Assembly (NCBI RefSeq): GCF_030409215.1
Contig: NZ_JAUFPL010000025.1
Location: 27,789-91,788, forward strand
From: Halomonas ramblicola
GTDB lineage: Bacteria; Pseudomonadota; Gammaproteobacteria; Pseudomonadales; Halomonadaceae
Direction: 5' to 3'
Length of the DNA: 64,000 bases
Positions 53,151 to 61,893 of the stretch are shown piece after piece. The position numbers and the translations under genes are program-made. Within the stretch, counting starts at the first letter, position 1; each line of letters opens with the position of its first letter. Under the pieces are notes generated by a model that was given only the letters and a program-made list of their open reading frames with translations, was not told where the DNA came from and did no database searches.

Positions 53151-54539
53151 TCAGGCCTCGGCGTCGGCCTTCGACGCCTCGTCCGGGGCATCCTCGCCGC
53201 CGCGTTGGCGGTGCGGCTTGCCGGGCAGGAGGGCGTCCAGCAGCAGGGCGGCCACCGCGGCCGGCACCAGGCCGGACTTGAGCAACAGGCCGGCCTGGCC
53301 GGGCATGGTCTCGGAGATCGCCTCCACGGCGGGCAGGCCGATGCCCAGGCTCAGCGACACGGCGATGATCAGCATGGCCCGCTGGTTGAGCTCGCACTCC
53401 TGGATGATCTTGAGGCCCGCCGAGGCGATCATGCCGAACATCACGATGCCGGCGCCGCCCAGCACCGCATGGGGCATGGCGGCGACCAGGCCGCCCAGCT
53501 TGGGGAACAGGCCCATGGCGATCAGCAGCAGGCCGCCGATGGTCACCACGTGGCGGCTGACCACGCCGGTCAGGGTGATCAGGCCGACGTTCTGGGCATA
53601 GGCGGTGTTGGGCAGGGTGTTGAAGATCGCCGCGAAGGAGGTGGCCACGCCGTCGGCCATGACGCCCCCGGAGAGTTCGCGGTCCTTGGCCGCCCGGCCG
53701 GCACCGCCGGCGGTGATGGCGGAGATGTTGCCGATGGTCTCCAGCCCCACCACGAACATGATCAGCGCCATGCCGACGATGGCGGTCAGCGGGAACTCCA
53801 TGCCGTACTCCAGGGGCCTGGGCACCGCGAACCAGGCGGCCTCGCGGAGGTTGGTGAAGTCCACCATGCCCAGGGCGATGGCCACCAGGTAGCCGGCCAG
53901 CAGGCCGAAGAGGATCGAGGAGGCCTTGACGAAGCCGCGGCCCAGTTGGTGGACGGCGATGCACACCACCAGTACGAACAGCGCCAGCAGCAGGTTGGTG
54001 GGCGAGGCGAAGTCCGCGGAGCCGACGCCGCCGGCGGCGTAGTTGAGACCCACGGGCATCAGGGTGATGCCGATCAGCAGCACCACGATGCCGGTGACCA
54101 CCGGCGAGAACCAGTGGCGGATCTTCTTGAGGAAGGCGCCGAGCACGATCTGCATCAGGCCGGCGACGAAGGAGGCGCCGAGTACCGCCGGCAGGCCGAA
54201 GGCCTTGGCCAGCGGCAGGGCCACCGGCAGGAAGCCGAAGCTGGTGCCCTGGACGATGGGCAGCCGGGCCCCGACCGGGCCGATGCCGAGGGTCTGGATG
54301 AGGGTGGCGATGCCGGCGACGAACAGGGCCACCTGGATCAGGAAGATCTGCTCGCCGGCGCTGGCGCCGATCACCCCGGCGATGATGATCGGCGGGGTCA
54401 CGTTGCCGGCGAACATCGCCATGATGTGCTGCAGGCCGAGGGGTATGGCCTTGGACAGCGGCGGCATGGCGTCCGGATCCTGGTTGATGGTGCGCGTCGG
54501 GTTCTGCTGAGGATGGGGAGTGGAACGGGAGTCGGTCAT
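53151..54539 (-). CDS. NCS2-family purine (xanthine/urate) permease
   Basis: 462-residue nucleobase:cation symporter with about 12-14 helices. Conserved blocks QHIMAMFAGNVTPPIIIAG (about 38-56), LPIVQGTSFGFLPVALP and the NAT signature QNVGLITLTG (about 320-329). The QN-x-G motif and the surrounding genes favour xanthine or urate over uracil. ATG 54539 is preferred because the sequence upstream is the promoter region with a TGTACACA box and a RutR-like box. Supplies substrate to the urate pathway. Confidence 0.88.
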   Translation of the reverse strand: MTDSRSTPHPQQNPTRTINQDPDAMPPLSKAIPLGLQHIMAMFAGNVTPPIIIAGVIGASAGEQIFLIQVALFVAGIATLIQTLGIGPVGARLPIVQGTSFGFLPVALPLAKAFGLPAVLGASFVAGLMQIVLGAFLKKIRHWFSPVVTGIVVLLIGITLMPVGLNYAAGGVGSADFASPTNLLLALFVLVVCIAVHQLGRGFVKASSILFGLLAGYLVAIALGMVDFTNLREAAWFAVPRPLEYGMEFPLTAIVGMALIMFVVGLETIGNISAITAGGAGRAAKDRELSGGVMADGVATSFAAIFNTLPNTAYAQNVGLITLTGVVSRHVVTIGGLLLIAMGLFPKLGGLVAAMPHAVLGGAGIVMFGMIASAGLKIIQECELNQRAMLIIAVSLSLGIGLPAVEAISETMPGQAGLLLKSGLVPAAVAALLLDALLPGKPHRQRGGEDAPDEASKADAEA

Positions 54540-54638
54540 GGGATCAGTCTCGCAGCCTGTTGTTGTGTTGGTGACTGTCGCTTGCAGGCGAGTGTGGTGC
54601 AGGGTGATTCCGAACTGAGCACCACTGTCGATCCACAA

Positions 54639-54646
54639 TGTACACA
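54639..54646 (-). promoter_or_regulatory. Purine-cluster box a (TGTACACA)
   Basis: AATGTACACAAT, 100 bases before the NCS2 permease. One of six TGTAYACA boxes found only in the intergenic DNA of the purine cluster. Confidence 0.55.
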
Positions 54647-54733
54647 ATATGCCTACTTTTGGAAGACAAAAATTTATTTATCTTGTTGACCATTGAAAGA
54701 GTTCTTCAAAAACAATGCATTATGAATCTTGAC

Positions 54734-54749
54734 TTGACCAGTTGGTCAG
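54734..54749. promoter_or_regulatory. RutR-like operator
   Basis: TTGACCAGTTGGTCAG matches the RutR consensus TTGACCA-N2-TGGTCAA at all but the last base and contains a perfect 14-base palindrome. It lies 195 bases upstream of the NCS2 permease. RutR senses uracil/thymine and controls pyrimidine and purine breakdown in enterobacteria. Confidence 0.55.
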
Positions 54750-54762
54750 TGGTAGGCGGGAG

Positions 54763-54783
54763 CGGCCCCGCGGGGCGGGGCCG
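54763..54783 (-). terminator. Hairpin after uraD
   Basis: CGGCCCCGC (54763-54771) and GCGGGGCCG (54775-54783) form a 9-bp GC stem 11 bases past the uraD stop. No U run. Confidence 0.5.
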
Positions 54784-54793
54784 GATGGGAAGG

Positions 54794-55321
54794 TCAGTCC
54801 TCGGCCCGGGCCTCCAGGCGGAAGCGGGCGATGCGGTTGATCTGTTCGACGGCGGTACGGCGTTCCTCGGCCGGGTCGTTCTCCAGGCGCACCTCGAAGG
54901 CATCCAGGATGGCGAAGCGATCACTGCCCTTGACCGCCATCACGAAGGGAAAGCCGAACTTCGTCTTGTAGGCCTCGTTGAGACGCTCGAAGCGGGCCAG
55001 TTCCTCGGGGGAGCACTGGTCGAGGCCGGCGCCGGCCTGCTCGCGGGTGGAATCGTCGGTCAGGCCGCCGGCCAGGGCGGCCTTGCCGGCCAGGTCCGGG
55101 TGGGCGCGAATCACCTCCAGCTGACGCTCGGCCGGCGCCGAGGCCAGCACCTCGCCCATCGCCTCGGCCAAGGCGGCGGGCTGGTCGTGGTGCGCGTCGA
55201 GCCCCTGCTCCCAGGTCAGCTCGGCGACCCAGGGAGAGTGCTCGTAGATGTCGCCGTAGGCGGCGACGAAGGCGGGCTTGTCCAGCTGGCTGGGCCGGGG
55301 GGTCAGGAGGGTATCGGTCAT
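54794..55321 (-). CDS. uraD: OHCU decarboxylase
   Basis: Converts 2-oxo-4-hydroxy-4-carboxy-5-ureidoimidazoline to S-(+)-allantoin, the third step of urate breakdown. 175 residues; catalytic His74 in RAHPDLAGKAAL, and the later NEAYKTKFGFPFVMAVKG (about 123-140) substrate block are conserved. GGAG 8 bases before ATG 55321. Divergent from uraH with a TGTATACA box between them, so both ends of the two-step conversion are co-regulated. Confidence 0.93.
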   Translation of the reverse strand: MTDTLLTPRPSQLDKPAFVAAYGDIYEHSPWVAELTWEQGLDAHHDQPAALAEAMGEVLASAPAERQLEVIRAHPDLAGKAALAGGLTDDSTREQAGAGLDQCSPEELARFERLNEAYKTKFGFPFVMAVKGSDRFAILDAFEVRLENDPAEERRTAVEQINRIARFRLEARAED

Positions 55322-55357
55322 CGTCTCTACTCCGGGGATGGATGGGGGGTCTCAAAA

Positions 55358-55365
55358 TGTATACA
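55358..55365. promoter_or_regulatory. Purine-cluster box b (TGTATACA)
   Basis: AAAATGTATACAAAA is a perfect palindrome core in the 163-base gap between divergent uraD and uraH; a half-like copy ATGTACCCC follows 16 bases later. Confidence 0.6.
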
Positions 55366-55484
55366 AAAAATATTTTGAAATGTACCCCATTTATGGCTAA
55401 AAATGTCTTCAGTAGGTGGAGGGTAGCCTCCGGGGCCCCCACCGACAAGCACGCCGACACGATAACGAGAGGAGGAGAGCCACG

Positions 55485-55838
55485 ATGGGACGCCTGACCA
55501 CCCATGTTCTCGACACCGCCCAGGGCCGCCCCGGCGAGGGCATCCGCATCGAGGTCTATCGCCTGGAGGGTGGGGGCCGCACCCGCCTCAAGGAGGTGAT
55601 GACCAACGACGATGGCCGCTGCGACGCCCCCATCCTCGAGGGGGATGTCTTCGCCGTCGGCGAGTACGAGCTGGTCTTCCACGCCGGTGACTACCTGCGC
55701 GCGCAGGGCATCGCGGCCGAGGAGCCGCGCTTCCTCGACGTCATCCCGCTGCGCTTCGGCGTGGCCGATGCCGCCGCGCACTACCACGTGCCGCTGCTGC
55801 TCTCGCCCTATGGCTATTCCACCTACCGCGGCAGCTAG
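55485..55838 (+). CDS. uraH: 5-hydroxyisourate hydrolase
   Basis: Transthyretin-like enzyme hydrolysing 5-hydroxyisourate to OHCU. 117 residues; the catalytic His of RLTTHVLDT (His7), His of [18 protein letters not shown] and the C-terminal signature YRGS (114-117) are all present. ATG 55485 follows GAGGAGAG. Upstream of puuD on the same strand; a 137-bp palindromic element has landed directly after its stop, separating the two. Confidence 0.94.
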   Translation: MGRLTTHVLDTAQGRPGEGIRIEVYRLEGGGRTRLKEVMTNDDGRCDAPILEGDVFAVGEYELVFHAGDYLRAQGIAAEEPRFLDVIPLRFGVADAAAHYHVPLLLSPYGYSTYRGS

Positions 55839-55839
55839 C

Positions 55840-55976
55840 CTTGGTCCAAAAACTGGCTGCGCTCGGCCATGCGGCGTTAAAAATCGGCTCAAAGTACTCA
55901 TTTACACCTCGTAAACTCCGTCTTTTCGCCGATTTTTGCCTTGCCTGACCTTCGCTCGCCGACTTTTCGGACCAAG
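55840..55976. repeat. 137-bp palindromic repeat element between uraH and puuD
   Basis: Ends CTTGGTCC (55840-55847) and GGACCAAG (55969-55976) are exact inverted repeats; the arms continue as an imperfect inverted repeat of about 60 bases (for example AAAAATCGGC against GCCGATTTTT) around a central TTTAC-ACCTC-GTAAA. No coding capacity. It has the look of a MITE or a large REP-type unit. It starts 2 bases after the uraH stop and leaves 49 bases before puuD. Confidence 0.75.
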
Positions 55977-56025
55977 CCGGGTCATCAGTTATCTACAACA
56001 ATGCAATGAGTTGAGGTACCCCCTC

Positions 56026-57234
56026 ATGCAAGCCTATCTCCTGGACTTCGCCAACTTCATGCTGCGCTGGCTGCACGTCATCGCGGCCATCGCCTGGATC
56101 GGCGAATCGATCTACTTCGTGATGCTGGACAACAGCCTGCGCACGCCCAAGGCCGCCGAGGACCGCCAGAAGGGCGTGTTCGGCGAGATGTGGGCGGTAC
56201 ACGGCGGCGGTTTCTACCATAACCAGAAGTACGCCACGGCACCGGCCAAGCTGCCCGACGACCTGCACTGGTCGTTCTGGAAGTCCTACGTCACCTGGCT
56301 GTCGGGCTTCGCGCTCTTCGTGCTGCTCTACATGGCCAACCCGAGCTTCTACCTGGTCAACCCGGGCAGTGACTGGGCCTGGGCGGCCAACATGACCGGC
56401 TGGCAGGCCAACCTGGTGGCGCTGCTGTTCCTGGCCGCCGGCTGGGTGGTCTACAACGAGCTGTGCAAGCGCCTCAGCCCCAACATGGACCGCGACGGCC
56501 TGTTGAGCCTCGCCGTGGCGGTGCTGATGGTGGTGGTGGCCTACCTGAGCACCCAGATCTTCGCCGGGCGCGCGGCCTTCCTGCTCACCGGGGCGGTGAT
56601 GGCCACGGCCATGTCCGCCAATGTCTTCTTCTGGATCATTCCCGGCCAGCGGCGCATGGTGAAGGCCATGCAGGCCGGCGAGGAGCCCAATCCGCTTGAC
56701 GGCAAGCGCGGCAAGCAGCGCTCGGTGCACAACACCTACTTCACCCTGCCGGTGGTGCTGCTGATGATCAGCAACCACTACTCCTTCGCCTATTCCCACG
56801 ATTACGCCTGGGTGATCATGTCGCTGTTCATCTTCGGCGGCGCCCTGATCCGCCAGTTCTTCGTGGTGATGCACGCCGGCAAGATCCAGCCGGCCTACCC
56901 GGTCGCCGGCACCGCGCTGATCGCCGTGGCCTTCTGGGTCGCCTCGCCGGCCATGGCCCCCGCGTCTGCCGAGGCCGAGGCCGATACCGCGGCGGTGACC
57001 CTGGAGGACGTCCAGCCGATCATCGCGGAGCGCTGCGTGGCTTGCCACTCCAGCGAACCCACCCAGCAGGGCTTCAACGCTCCGCCGGCGGGCATCGTCT
57101 ACGATACGGGAGAGCAGGTCACCCAGCAGCGTGCCAAGATCCAGGAGGTGGTGGCCAGCGGCTACATGCCGCTGGGCAACATGACCGGCATGACCGACGA
57201 GGAGCGCGAGGCGATCGCCGCCTGGTCGCAGTGA
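56026..57234 (+). CDS. puuD: Membrane urate oxidase (urate hydroxylase) PuuD with cytochrome c domain
   Basis: Oxidises urate to 5-hydroxyisourate and feeds electrons to the respiratory chain. 402 residues: an N-terminal DUF989-type domain with about eight helices (starts FMLRWLHVIAAIAWIGES), then a C-terminal cytochrome c domain with haem motif CVACH (337-341) and a candidate axial methionine in SGYMPLGNMTGM. Length and architecture match Agrobacterium PuuD. ATG 56026 with GAGG upstream. Confidence 0.94.
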   Translation: MQAYLLDFANFMLRWLHVIAAIAWIGESIYFVMLDNSLRTPKAAEDRQKGVFGEMWAVHGGGFYHNQKYATAPAKLPDDLHWSFWKSYVTWLSGFALFVLLYMANPSFYLVNPGSDWAWAANMTGWQANLVALLFLAAGWVVYNELCKRLSPNMDRDGLLSLAVAVLMVVVAYLSTQIFAGRAAFLLTGAVMATAMSANVFFWIIPGQRRMVKAMQAGEEPNPLDGKRGKQRSVHNTYFTLPVVLLMISNHYSFAYSHDYAWVIMSLFIFGGALIRQFFVVMHAGKIQPAYPVAGTALIAVAFWVASPAMAPASAEAEADTAAVTLEDVQPIIAERCVACHSSEPTQQGFNAPPAGIVYDTGEQVTQQRAKIQEVVASGYMPLGNMTGMTDEEREAIAAWSQ

Positions 57235-57255
57235 CCCGCTCCTCCGCCGTTCCCT

Positions 57256-57276
57256 GACCCGCCCACGAGGCGGGTC
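57256..57276 (+). terminator. Terminator after puuD
   Basis: GACCCGCC (57256-57263) and GGCGGGTC (57269-57276) with a CACGA loop, 21 bases after the stop, followed by TCGTCGTC. Confidence 0.55.
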
Positions 57277-57312
57277 TCGTCGTCACGCAGAGTCGTCGAC
57301 GGGCCGGTCGGT

Positions 57313-57320
57313 CGTATACA
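57313..57320 (+). promoter_or_regulatory. Purine-cluster box c, upstream of the GntR gene
   Basis: CGTATACAATG, one mismatch from TGTATACA, lies 39 bases before the GntR start, suggesting autoregulation by that protein. Confidence 0.5.
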
Positions 57321-57358
57321 ATGATAGCCAACCGGGAAAGCAGGGGAGACGAGCCTTC

Positions 57359-58096
57359 ATGAACCAGCGTCAGATCGTGGCCGAGCGCAAGCCCGCCGGT
57401 GGTGGCCGTCGCGGCAAGGACGGCGACGGGGCCGAGCGGCACGCGGCGATCCACCGCGCCATCAGCGATGCCATCATCGAGCATCGCCTCAAGCCCGGTG
57501 CGCGGCTGCGCGAGGATGCCCTCTCCGAGGTGTTCGGCGTCAGCCGCACCGGCATCCGCAAGATCCTGCAGCGCCTGGCCCTGGAGCAACTGGTCACCCT
57601 GACCCCGCGGCGCGGCGCCAGCGTCACCCGCCCCACTGCCGAGGAGGCCAAGGATGTCTTCGACGCCCGCCAGATGGTGGAGTGCGGGCTGATGGCCGAG
57701 GTGGCGAGGCGCATCGATGCCGAGGACGTGGTGGCATTGCGCGACATGGCACGGCGCGAGCGCCAGGCGCTGAGGTCCGGCGAGCAGAGTGCCGCCATCC
57801 GCCTCTCCGCCGACTTCCATACCCGCCTGGCGCGCATTGCCGGCAACGCCACCCTGGCCGACTTCGTCGAGCGCCTCTGCTTCCGTTCCTCGCTGATTCT
57901 CGCCGTCTACGGCAACCCCGGCCACCTGGGCTGCGAGTCCCACGACCACGAGGACCTGATCGGCCACCTGGAGGCGGGCAACGGCGAGCGTGCCGCCGCC
58001 TTCATGGGTCGCCACCTCAAGGCCATCGAGGCCTCGCTGTCCATCGTCGAGGAGGAGGACGAGTCCCCCGACCTGCACAGCATCTTCGGTCGCTGA
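57359..58096 (+). CDS. GntR-family (FCD) regulator of purine catabolism
   Basis: 245-residue GntR regulator: winged HTH (AIIEHRLKPGARLREDALSEVFGVSRTGIRKILQRL, about 38-73) and an FCD domain with DFHTRLARIAGN and SHDHEDLIGHLEAG metal/ligand residues. Located inside the purine cluster and preceded by a TGTATACA-like box that is repeated before uraD/uraH, the NCS2 permease, the racemase and puuE. It is therefore the best candidate for the protein that reads that box. Effector perhaps urate or allantoin. Confidence 0.87.
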   Translation: MNQRQIVAERKPAGGGRRGKDGDGAERHAAIHRAISDAIIEHRLKPGARLREDALSEVFGVSRTGIRKILQRLALEQLVTLTPRRGASVTRPTAEEAKDVFDARQMVECGLMAEVARRIDAEDVVALRDMARRERQALRSGEQSAAIRLSADFHTRLARIAGNATLADFVERLCFRSSLILAVYGNPGHLGCESHDHEDLIGHLEAGNGERAAAFMGRHLKAIEASLSIVEEEDESPDLHSIFGR

Positions 58097-58169
58097 ACGC
58101 CGAGGCATTGCAGCCCGGTCCGGCCACGCCATACTGGGGGTAGGTTTCGCGCCTGTCGGGGAGAGCGCC

Positions 58170-58748
58170 GTGGCCAGACCGCCCAACGATACCGCGGACG
58201 CGGTGCCGTCGGACCGCGTCTACGCGGAGTACGTCAGGCTCAGCGAGGTGTGCAACGACTACATCCACCGCTCGCTGGGGGACATCCGCCTGTTCGGCTC
58301 CATCGGGGCCCTGCTGGCCTGGGACCCGCTGGCCCGCCTCTTCGAGCTCGACGCCCAGCTCCAGCAGCCGGTGACCCCGGTGGGCTTCCTGGTGCTGCTG
58401 CTGGTGATCGTGCTGGTAATGTTCTTCGATCTGCTCAAGCAGTCGATCTTCTTCTTTCACCTGGCCCGCATGCGGGAGCTGGAGCGCGTCCTCAACCGCG
58501 ATGGGGATCCCCAGGTCGAGCTGTACCATCTCGCCGGCGGCTGGCCGGCGTGGTTCCGGTGCTACCATGCCCCGGCGGCCAATTGTCTCTGGGGCGTGTT
58601 CTACCTGCTGGTGGTGGTCTTCCCGTCGATCATCCTCTACCTCCAGGGCTATGCCGCCTGGCTGTTCGTCTACCTACCGACCGCCTTCGTCCTGCTGGGG
58701 CTGCATGCCCGCTGCGCACTCAAGATCGTGAACTCCCTCGAGCACTAG
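58170..58748 (+). CDS. Conserved hypothetical membrane protein
   Basis: 192 residues, not recognised. Starts with GTG 58170 after GGGGAG. About four hydrophobic segments: SIGALLAWDPLARLF (weak), FLVLLLVIVLVMFFDLL (about 72-88), CLWGVFYLLVVVFPSIILYL (about 138-157) and AWLFVYLPTAFVLLGL. A charged loop (MRELERVLNRDGDPQVELYHL) lies between the second and third. No link to purine breakdown is visible; its stop is convergent with the NCS1 permease. Confidence 0.65.
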   Translation: MARPPNDTADAVPSDRVYAEYVRLSEVCNDYIHRSLGDIRLFGSIGALLAWDPLARLFELDAQLQQPVTPVGFLVLLLVIVLVMFFDLLKQSIFFFHLARMRELERVLNRDGDPQVELYHLAGGWPAWFRCYHAPAANCLWGVFYLLVVVFPSIILYLQGYAAWLFVYLPTAFVLLGLHARCALKIVNSLEH

Positions 58749-58773
58749 GGTTGGGGGCCGGGGCAAGCGACGG

Positions 58774-58810
58774 CGCTTCCCCACCCCCGGCGTTCGGCGG
58801 TGGGGAAGCG
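58774..58810. terminator. Bidirectional terminator
   Basis: CGCTTCCCCACC (58774-58785) and GGTGGGGAAGCG (58799-58810) form a 12-bp perfect stem in the 68-base gap between the convergent hypothetical gene and the NCS1 permease. Confidence 0.7.
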
Positions 58811-58816
58811 GGACCT

Positions 58817-60283
58817 TCAGGGTTGGGTCGGGGCCTTGGCGGCCGCCTCCTGGCCACGCATCAGCAGATAGTAGAAGAGCCCGCCCAGGGCGGCGCCGAT
58901 CAGCCAGGCATAGCCGCCGAGTGCCTCGAGGGCCGGGACCCACACCGAGGAGATCGAGAACAGGGCGGCCAGGGCGAAGGCGCCGATGGCCCGCTTATTC
59001 CAGCCCTTGAGGTAGTAATAGGCCCCGTCCGGGTCGGCGGAGAACATGTCCTGGATGTTCAGGCGCTGGCGCTTCACCAGGTAGTAGTCCACCACGATGA
59101 TCCCGTAGAAGGGCGCCACGATGGCTCCCAGGGCATTGACGAAGCCGGCGATGCCGATCTGGCTGATCACCGAGACCCACAGCGCCCCGACGAAGAAGGC
59201 CACCACCGCGGTGATCAACCCGCCGATACGGAAGCTGATCTTGCCCGGGAAGAGGTTGGCCAGGTCATAGGCCGGCGGGATGAAGTTGGCGACCAGGTTG
59301 ATGCCCACGGTGGCGGCGAAGAAGGTGATCGCCGCGATGATCGTCAGCGGCAGGGAGTCGACCCGCTCGATGATGTCCGAGGGGTTGGTCAGGGTCTCGC
59401 CGAACAGCGCCAGGGTGCCCGCGGTGATGATCAGGGCGATGAAGGAGAAGAAGGCTACGTTGAGCGGCAGGCCCAGCAGGTTGCCGAGCTTCATCTGCTT
59501 CTCGCTCTTCACGAAGCGCGAGAAGTCGCCGAAGTTGATCACCACGGCGGCGAAGTAGGCGATCATGGTGCCGGTGATCGCCAGGAAGGCGGTCACGGCG
59601 CTGCCTTCATACTCGCTGCTGCCGCTGAAGATGGTACTCACCGCGGGCAACAGCTCGCTGCCGGCCTGGAACCAGACGATGATCATCAGGGCGATCATCA
59701 CCACATAGACCATGGGGCCGGCCCAGTTCAGGAAGTGCTTGATGCGGTCGATGCCTTGCCAGAACAGCGCCATCTGGAAGCACCAGACGATCACGAAGGA
59801 CACCCAGCCCACGGCGGACATGCCCAGCCAGGCTCCGCCGGGGTCGCCGAAGAGCGCGGTGATCAGCAGCGCCACCGCCGTGGAGGCGAAGTAGGTCTGC
59901 ACCCCGTACCAGAAGATGCCGATGATGGCACGCAGCATGGCCGGGAAGTTGGCCCCGCGCACCCCCATGCTGGATCGGATCATCACCGGGAAGGGCACGC
60001 CGTACTTGACGCTCGGCTTGCCGGTCAGGTTGACCAGCACCATGACCACGAAGCCGGCGAGGATGATCGCCGCCATCACCGCCCAGCCGTTGAGGCCGTA
60101 GGAGATGAACAGCGAGGCCGCGAGGGTGTAGCCGAACAGGCTCTGGATGTCGTTCGACCAGACATTGAAGATCTCGAACCAGCCCCAGGAGCGGTTGGCT
60201 TTCTTGATCGGTGCCAGGTCGTCGTTGTAGAGGCTATGGTCGATGTGCCGGATTTCCAGCTCTTTGTCCGTCATGTCCGTCAT
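58817..60283 (-). CDS. NCS1-family permease (allantoin/cytosine type), first
   Basis: 488-residue nucleobase:cation symporter-1 with 12 helices. N-terminal NCS1 features: SWGWFEIFNVWSNDIQSLFGYTLAAS (about 32-57), PFPVMIRSSMGVRGANFPAML (about 97-117) and DYYLVKRQRLNIQDMFS near 416. The helix-1 asparagine/tryptophan pattern is that of hydantoin/allantoin/uracil carriers. Last gene of the racemase-NCS1-NCS1 unit, 95 bases after its paralogue. Likely takes up allantoin or a related ureide. Confidence 0.87.
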   Translation of the reverse strand: MTDMTDKELEIRHIDHSLYNDDLAPIKKANRSWGWFEIFNVWSNDIQSLFGYTLAASLFISYGLNGWAVMAAIILAGFVVMVLVNLTGKPSVKYGVPFPVMIRSSMGVRGANFPAMLRAIIGIFWYGVQTYFASTAVALLITALFGDPGGAWLGMSAVGWVSFVIVWCFQMALFWQGIDRIKHFLNWAGPMVYVVMIALMIIVWFQAGSELLPAVSTIFSGSSEYEGSAVTAFLAITGTMIAYFAAVVINFGDFSRFVKSEKQMKLGNLLGLPLNVAFFSFIALIITAGTLALFGETLTNPSDIIERVDSLPLTIIAAITFFAATVGINLVANFIPPAYDLANLFPGKISFRIGGLITAVVAFFVGALWVSVISQIGIAGFVNALGAIVAPFYGIIVVDYYLVKRQRLNIQDMFSADPDGAYYYLKGWNKRAIGAFALAALFSISSVWVPALEALGGYAWLIGAALGGLFYYLLMRGQEAAAKAPTQP

Positions 60284-60314
60284 GGGAGAGGCCTTGCTGT
60301 GTTGTCATGGGGAT

Positions 60315-60339
60315 TGACCCTCCCGGTCTGGGAGGGTCA
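60315..60339 (-). terminator. Hairpin between the two NCS1 genes
   Basis: TGACCCTCCC (60315-60324) and GGGAGGGTCA (60330-60339) form a 10-bp stem with GGTCT loop between the tandem permeases, 40 bases past the first stop. Possible partial terminator. Confidence 0.45.
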
Positions 60340-60377
60340 GTGACCTCGGGTGACCCCGTCACCCTCAGGGTTGGGGG

Positions 60378-61763
60378 TCAGTTGCGGAAGCGCTGGCAGG
60401 GGGCCCAGTGCTTCATCAGCAGGTAGTAGGTGAGGCCGGCCGGAATCAGGCTGGCGTACCAGGAGACCGCGGAGAAGCTCAGGGCGGCGACGATGCCCAC
60501 CGCGGTGGCGATCAGGGCCGCATAGTTGACGCCCTTGTAGGGGCCATTCTCGTCATACAGCTTGTCGAGATCCAGGGTGCGGCGACGGATCAGGAAATAG
60601 TCTACCACCAGCACCGCGAAGATCGGGCCGAGGAAGGCGGAGTAGGTCTGCACGAAGAGCTGCAGGCCGGCGGCGGAGTCGGGCTGCACCAGCTTCCAGG
60701 GGAAGGTGGCGAAGGCCAGCAGGCCGACGAGCACGGTGGCCACCTGGAACTTCATCTTGAACACGTCCATCAGCACATAGGTCGGCGGCACCACGTTGTT
60801 GAGCACGTTGGTGGTGACCTGGGCGAAGGCGATGAACAGCAGGGTGGTCATCAGCAGCGGGGTGTTGTCCACGGCATTGGCGAACACCTGGATGGGGTCG
60901 GCGGTGCCGGTGGCCTCGGAGACCATGAAGCCGATCAGACCCATGAACAGGGTGCAGGGCAGGATGGACATGGCGTAGATGGTGGTGAGCAGGCCGGGGC
61001 CGGTGCCCTTCTTGTGCTCGCGGGCATAGTCGCTGACGTTGAGCATCATGGTGCTGTAGATACCCAGGAACAGCATGGTGGCGCCCCAGAACGGCATACC
61101 CCAGGAGCCTTCCATGGTCAGCAGGCTGGCGGAGAGTTCATCGCCGTAGCGCTGCACCGTGGCATAGAACATGTAGACCAGCGAGGCCAGGATGAAGGCA
61201 CTGCCGATGTTCTCCAGCCATTTGATGCCCTGGAAGCCCATCACCGACAGGCCGATCTGCAGGAACTGGAAGGTGATGAAGTAGAAGATCAGGTTGTCGA
61301 AGCCGAACAGGGTCGCCGAGACCATGTTCAGGGCGCCGGCGCCGATCCAGCTCTGGAAGCCGTACCAGACGATGGCCGGCACCGCCCGGACCAGCCCCGG
61401 CAACCGGGTACCGGCGAAGCCGAAGGCACCACGGGCCTGGACCATGAAGGGAATGCCGTACTTGTAGCCGGCGGCGCCGTTCAGGGCGAGGGCGATGCCG
61501 ATCACGAAGCAGCCGATGGCGATGGCTACCGTGGCCTGAATCAGGTTCAGGGTGCCTACCACGCTGGAGCCCATGGCGAAGGTGCCGATGGAGACGCAGC
61601 CGCCGAACCAGGCCAGGAAGTAGGAGGCACGCCCCATGATGCGGGTCTGTTGGGGCGCCAGGGATTCCTGGCCGGGGGCCTTGGTGGCCTCATGGCCGAC
61701 GCTCTCGCCGGCGATTGGCTGATCGGGGGCGACCGTCGTGGGTTGGGGGTTGGGATGGCTCAT
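60378..61763 (-). CDS. NCS1-family permease, second
   Basis: 461-residue NCS1 carrier, only distantly similar to its neighbour. Long polar N-terminus (about 40 residues), then SYFLAWFGGCVSIGTFAMGSSVVG, the PFMVQARGAFGFAGTRLPGLVR loop and C-terminal VVDYFLIRRRTLDLDKLY. The two NCS1 carriers next to an allantoin racemase suggest different substrates such as allantoin enantiomers, hydantoin or guanine/cytosine. ATG 61763 has GAGG upstream. 131 bases after the racemase gene. Confidence 0.85.
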   Translation of the reverse strand: MSHPNPQPTTVAPDQPIAGESVGHEATKAPGQESLAPQQTRIMGRASYFLAWFGGCVSIGTFAMGSSVVGTLNLIQATVAIAIGCFVIGIALALNGAAGYKYGIPFMVQARGAFGFAGTRLPGLVRAVPAIVWYGFQSWIGAGALNMVSATLFGFDNLIFYFITFQFLQIGLSVMGFQGIKWLENIGSAFILASLVYMFYATVQRYGDELSASLLTMEGSWGMPFWGATMLFLGIYSTMMLNVSDYAREHKKGTGPGLLTTIYAMSILPCTLFMGLIGFMVSEATGTADPIQVFANAVDNTPLLMTTLLFIAFAQVTTNVLNNVVPPTYVLMDVFKMKFQVATVLVGLLAFATFPWKLVQPDSAAGLQLFVQTYSAFLGPIFAVLVVDYFLIRRRTLDLDKLYDENGPYKGVNYAALIATAVGIVAALSFSAVSWYASLIPAGLTYYLLMKHWAPCQRFRN

Positions 61764-61893
61764 GGTGTTGTCCTCGCAAGTCGTTGCTGTGCGTTGTGGT
61801 TGTCTCCCGGCATCCGTGCCGGGGAGGCTTGCGGCTCGGCGTGCGCCTGTGGCGTCTTGTTCTTGTGGTTATGGGTAAGAGGAAGCGTACTGG

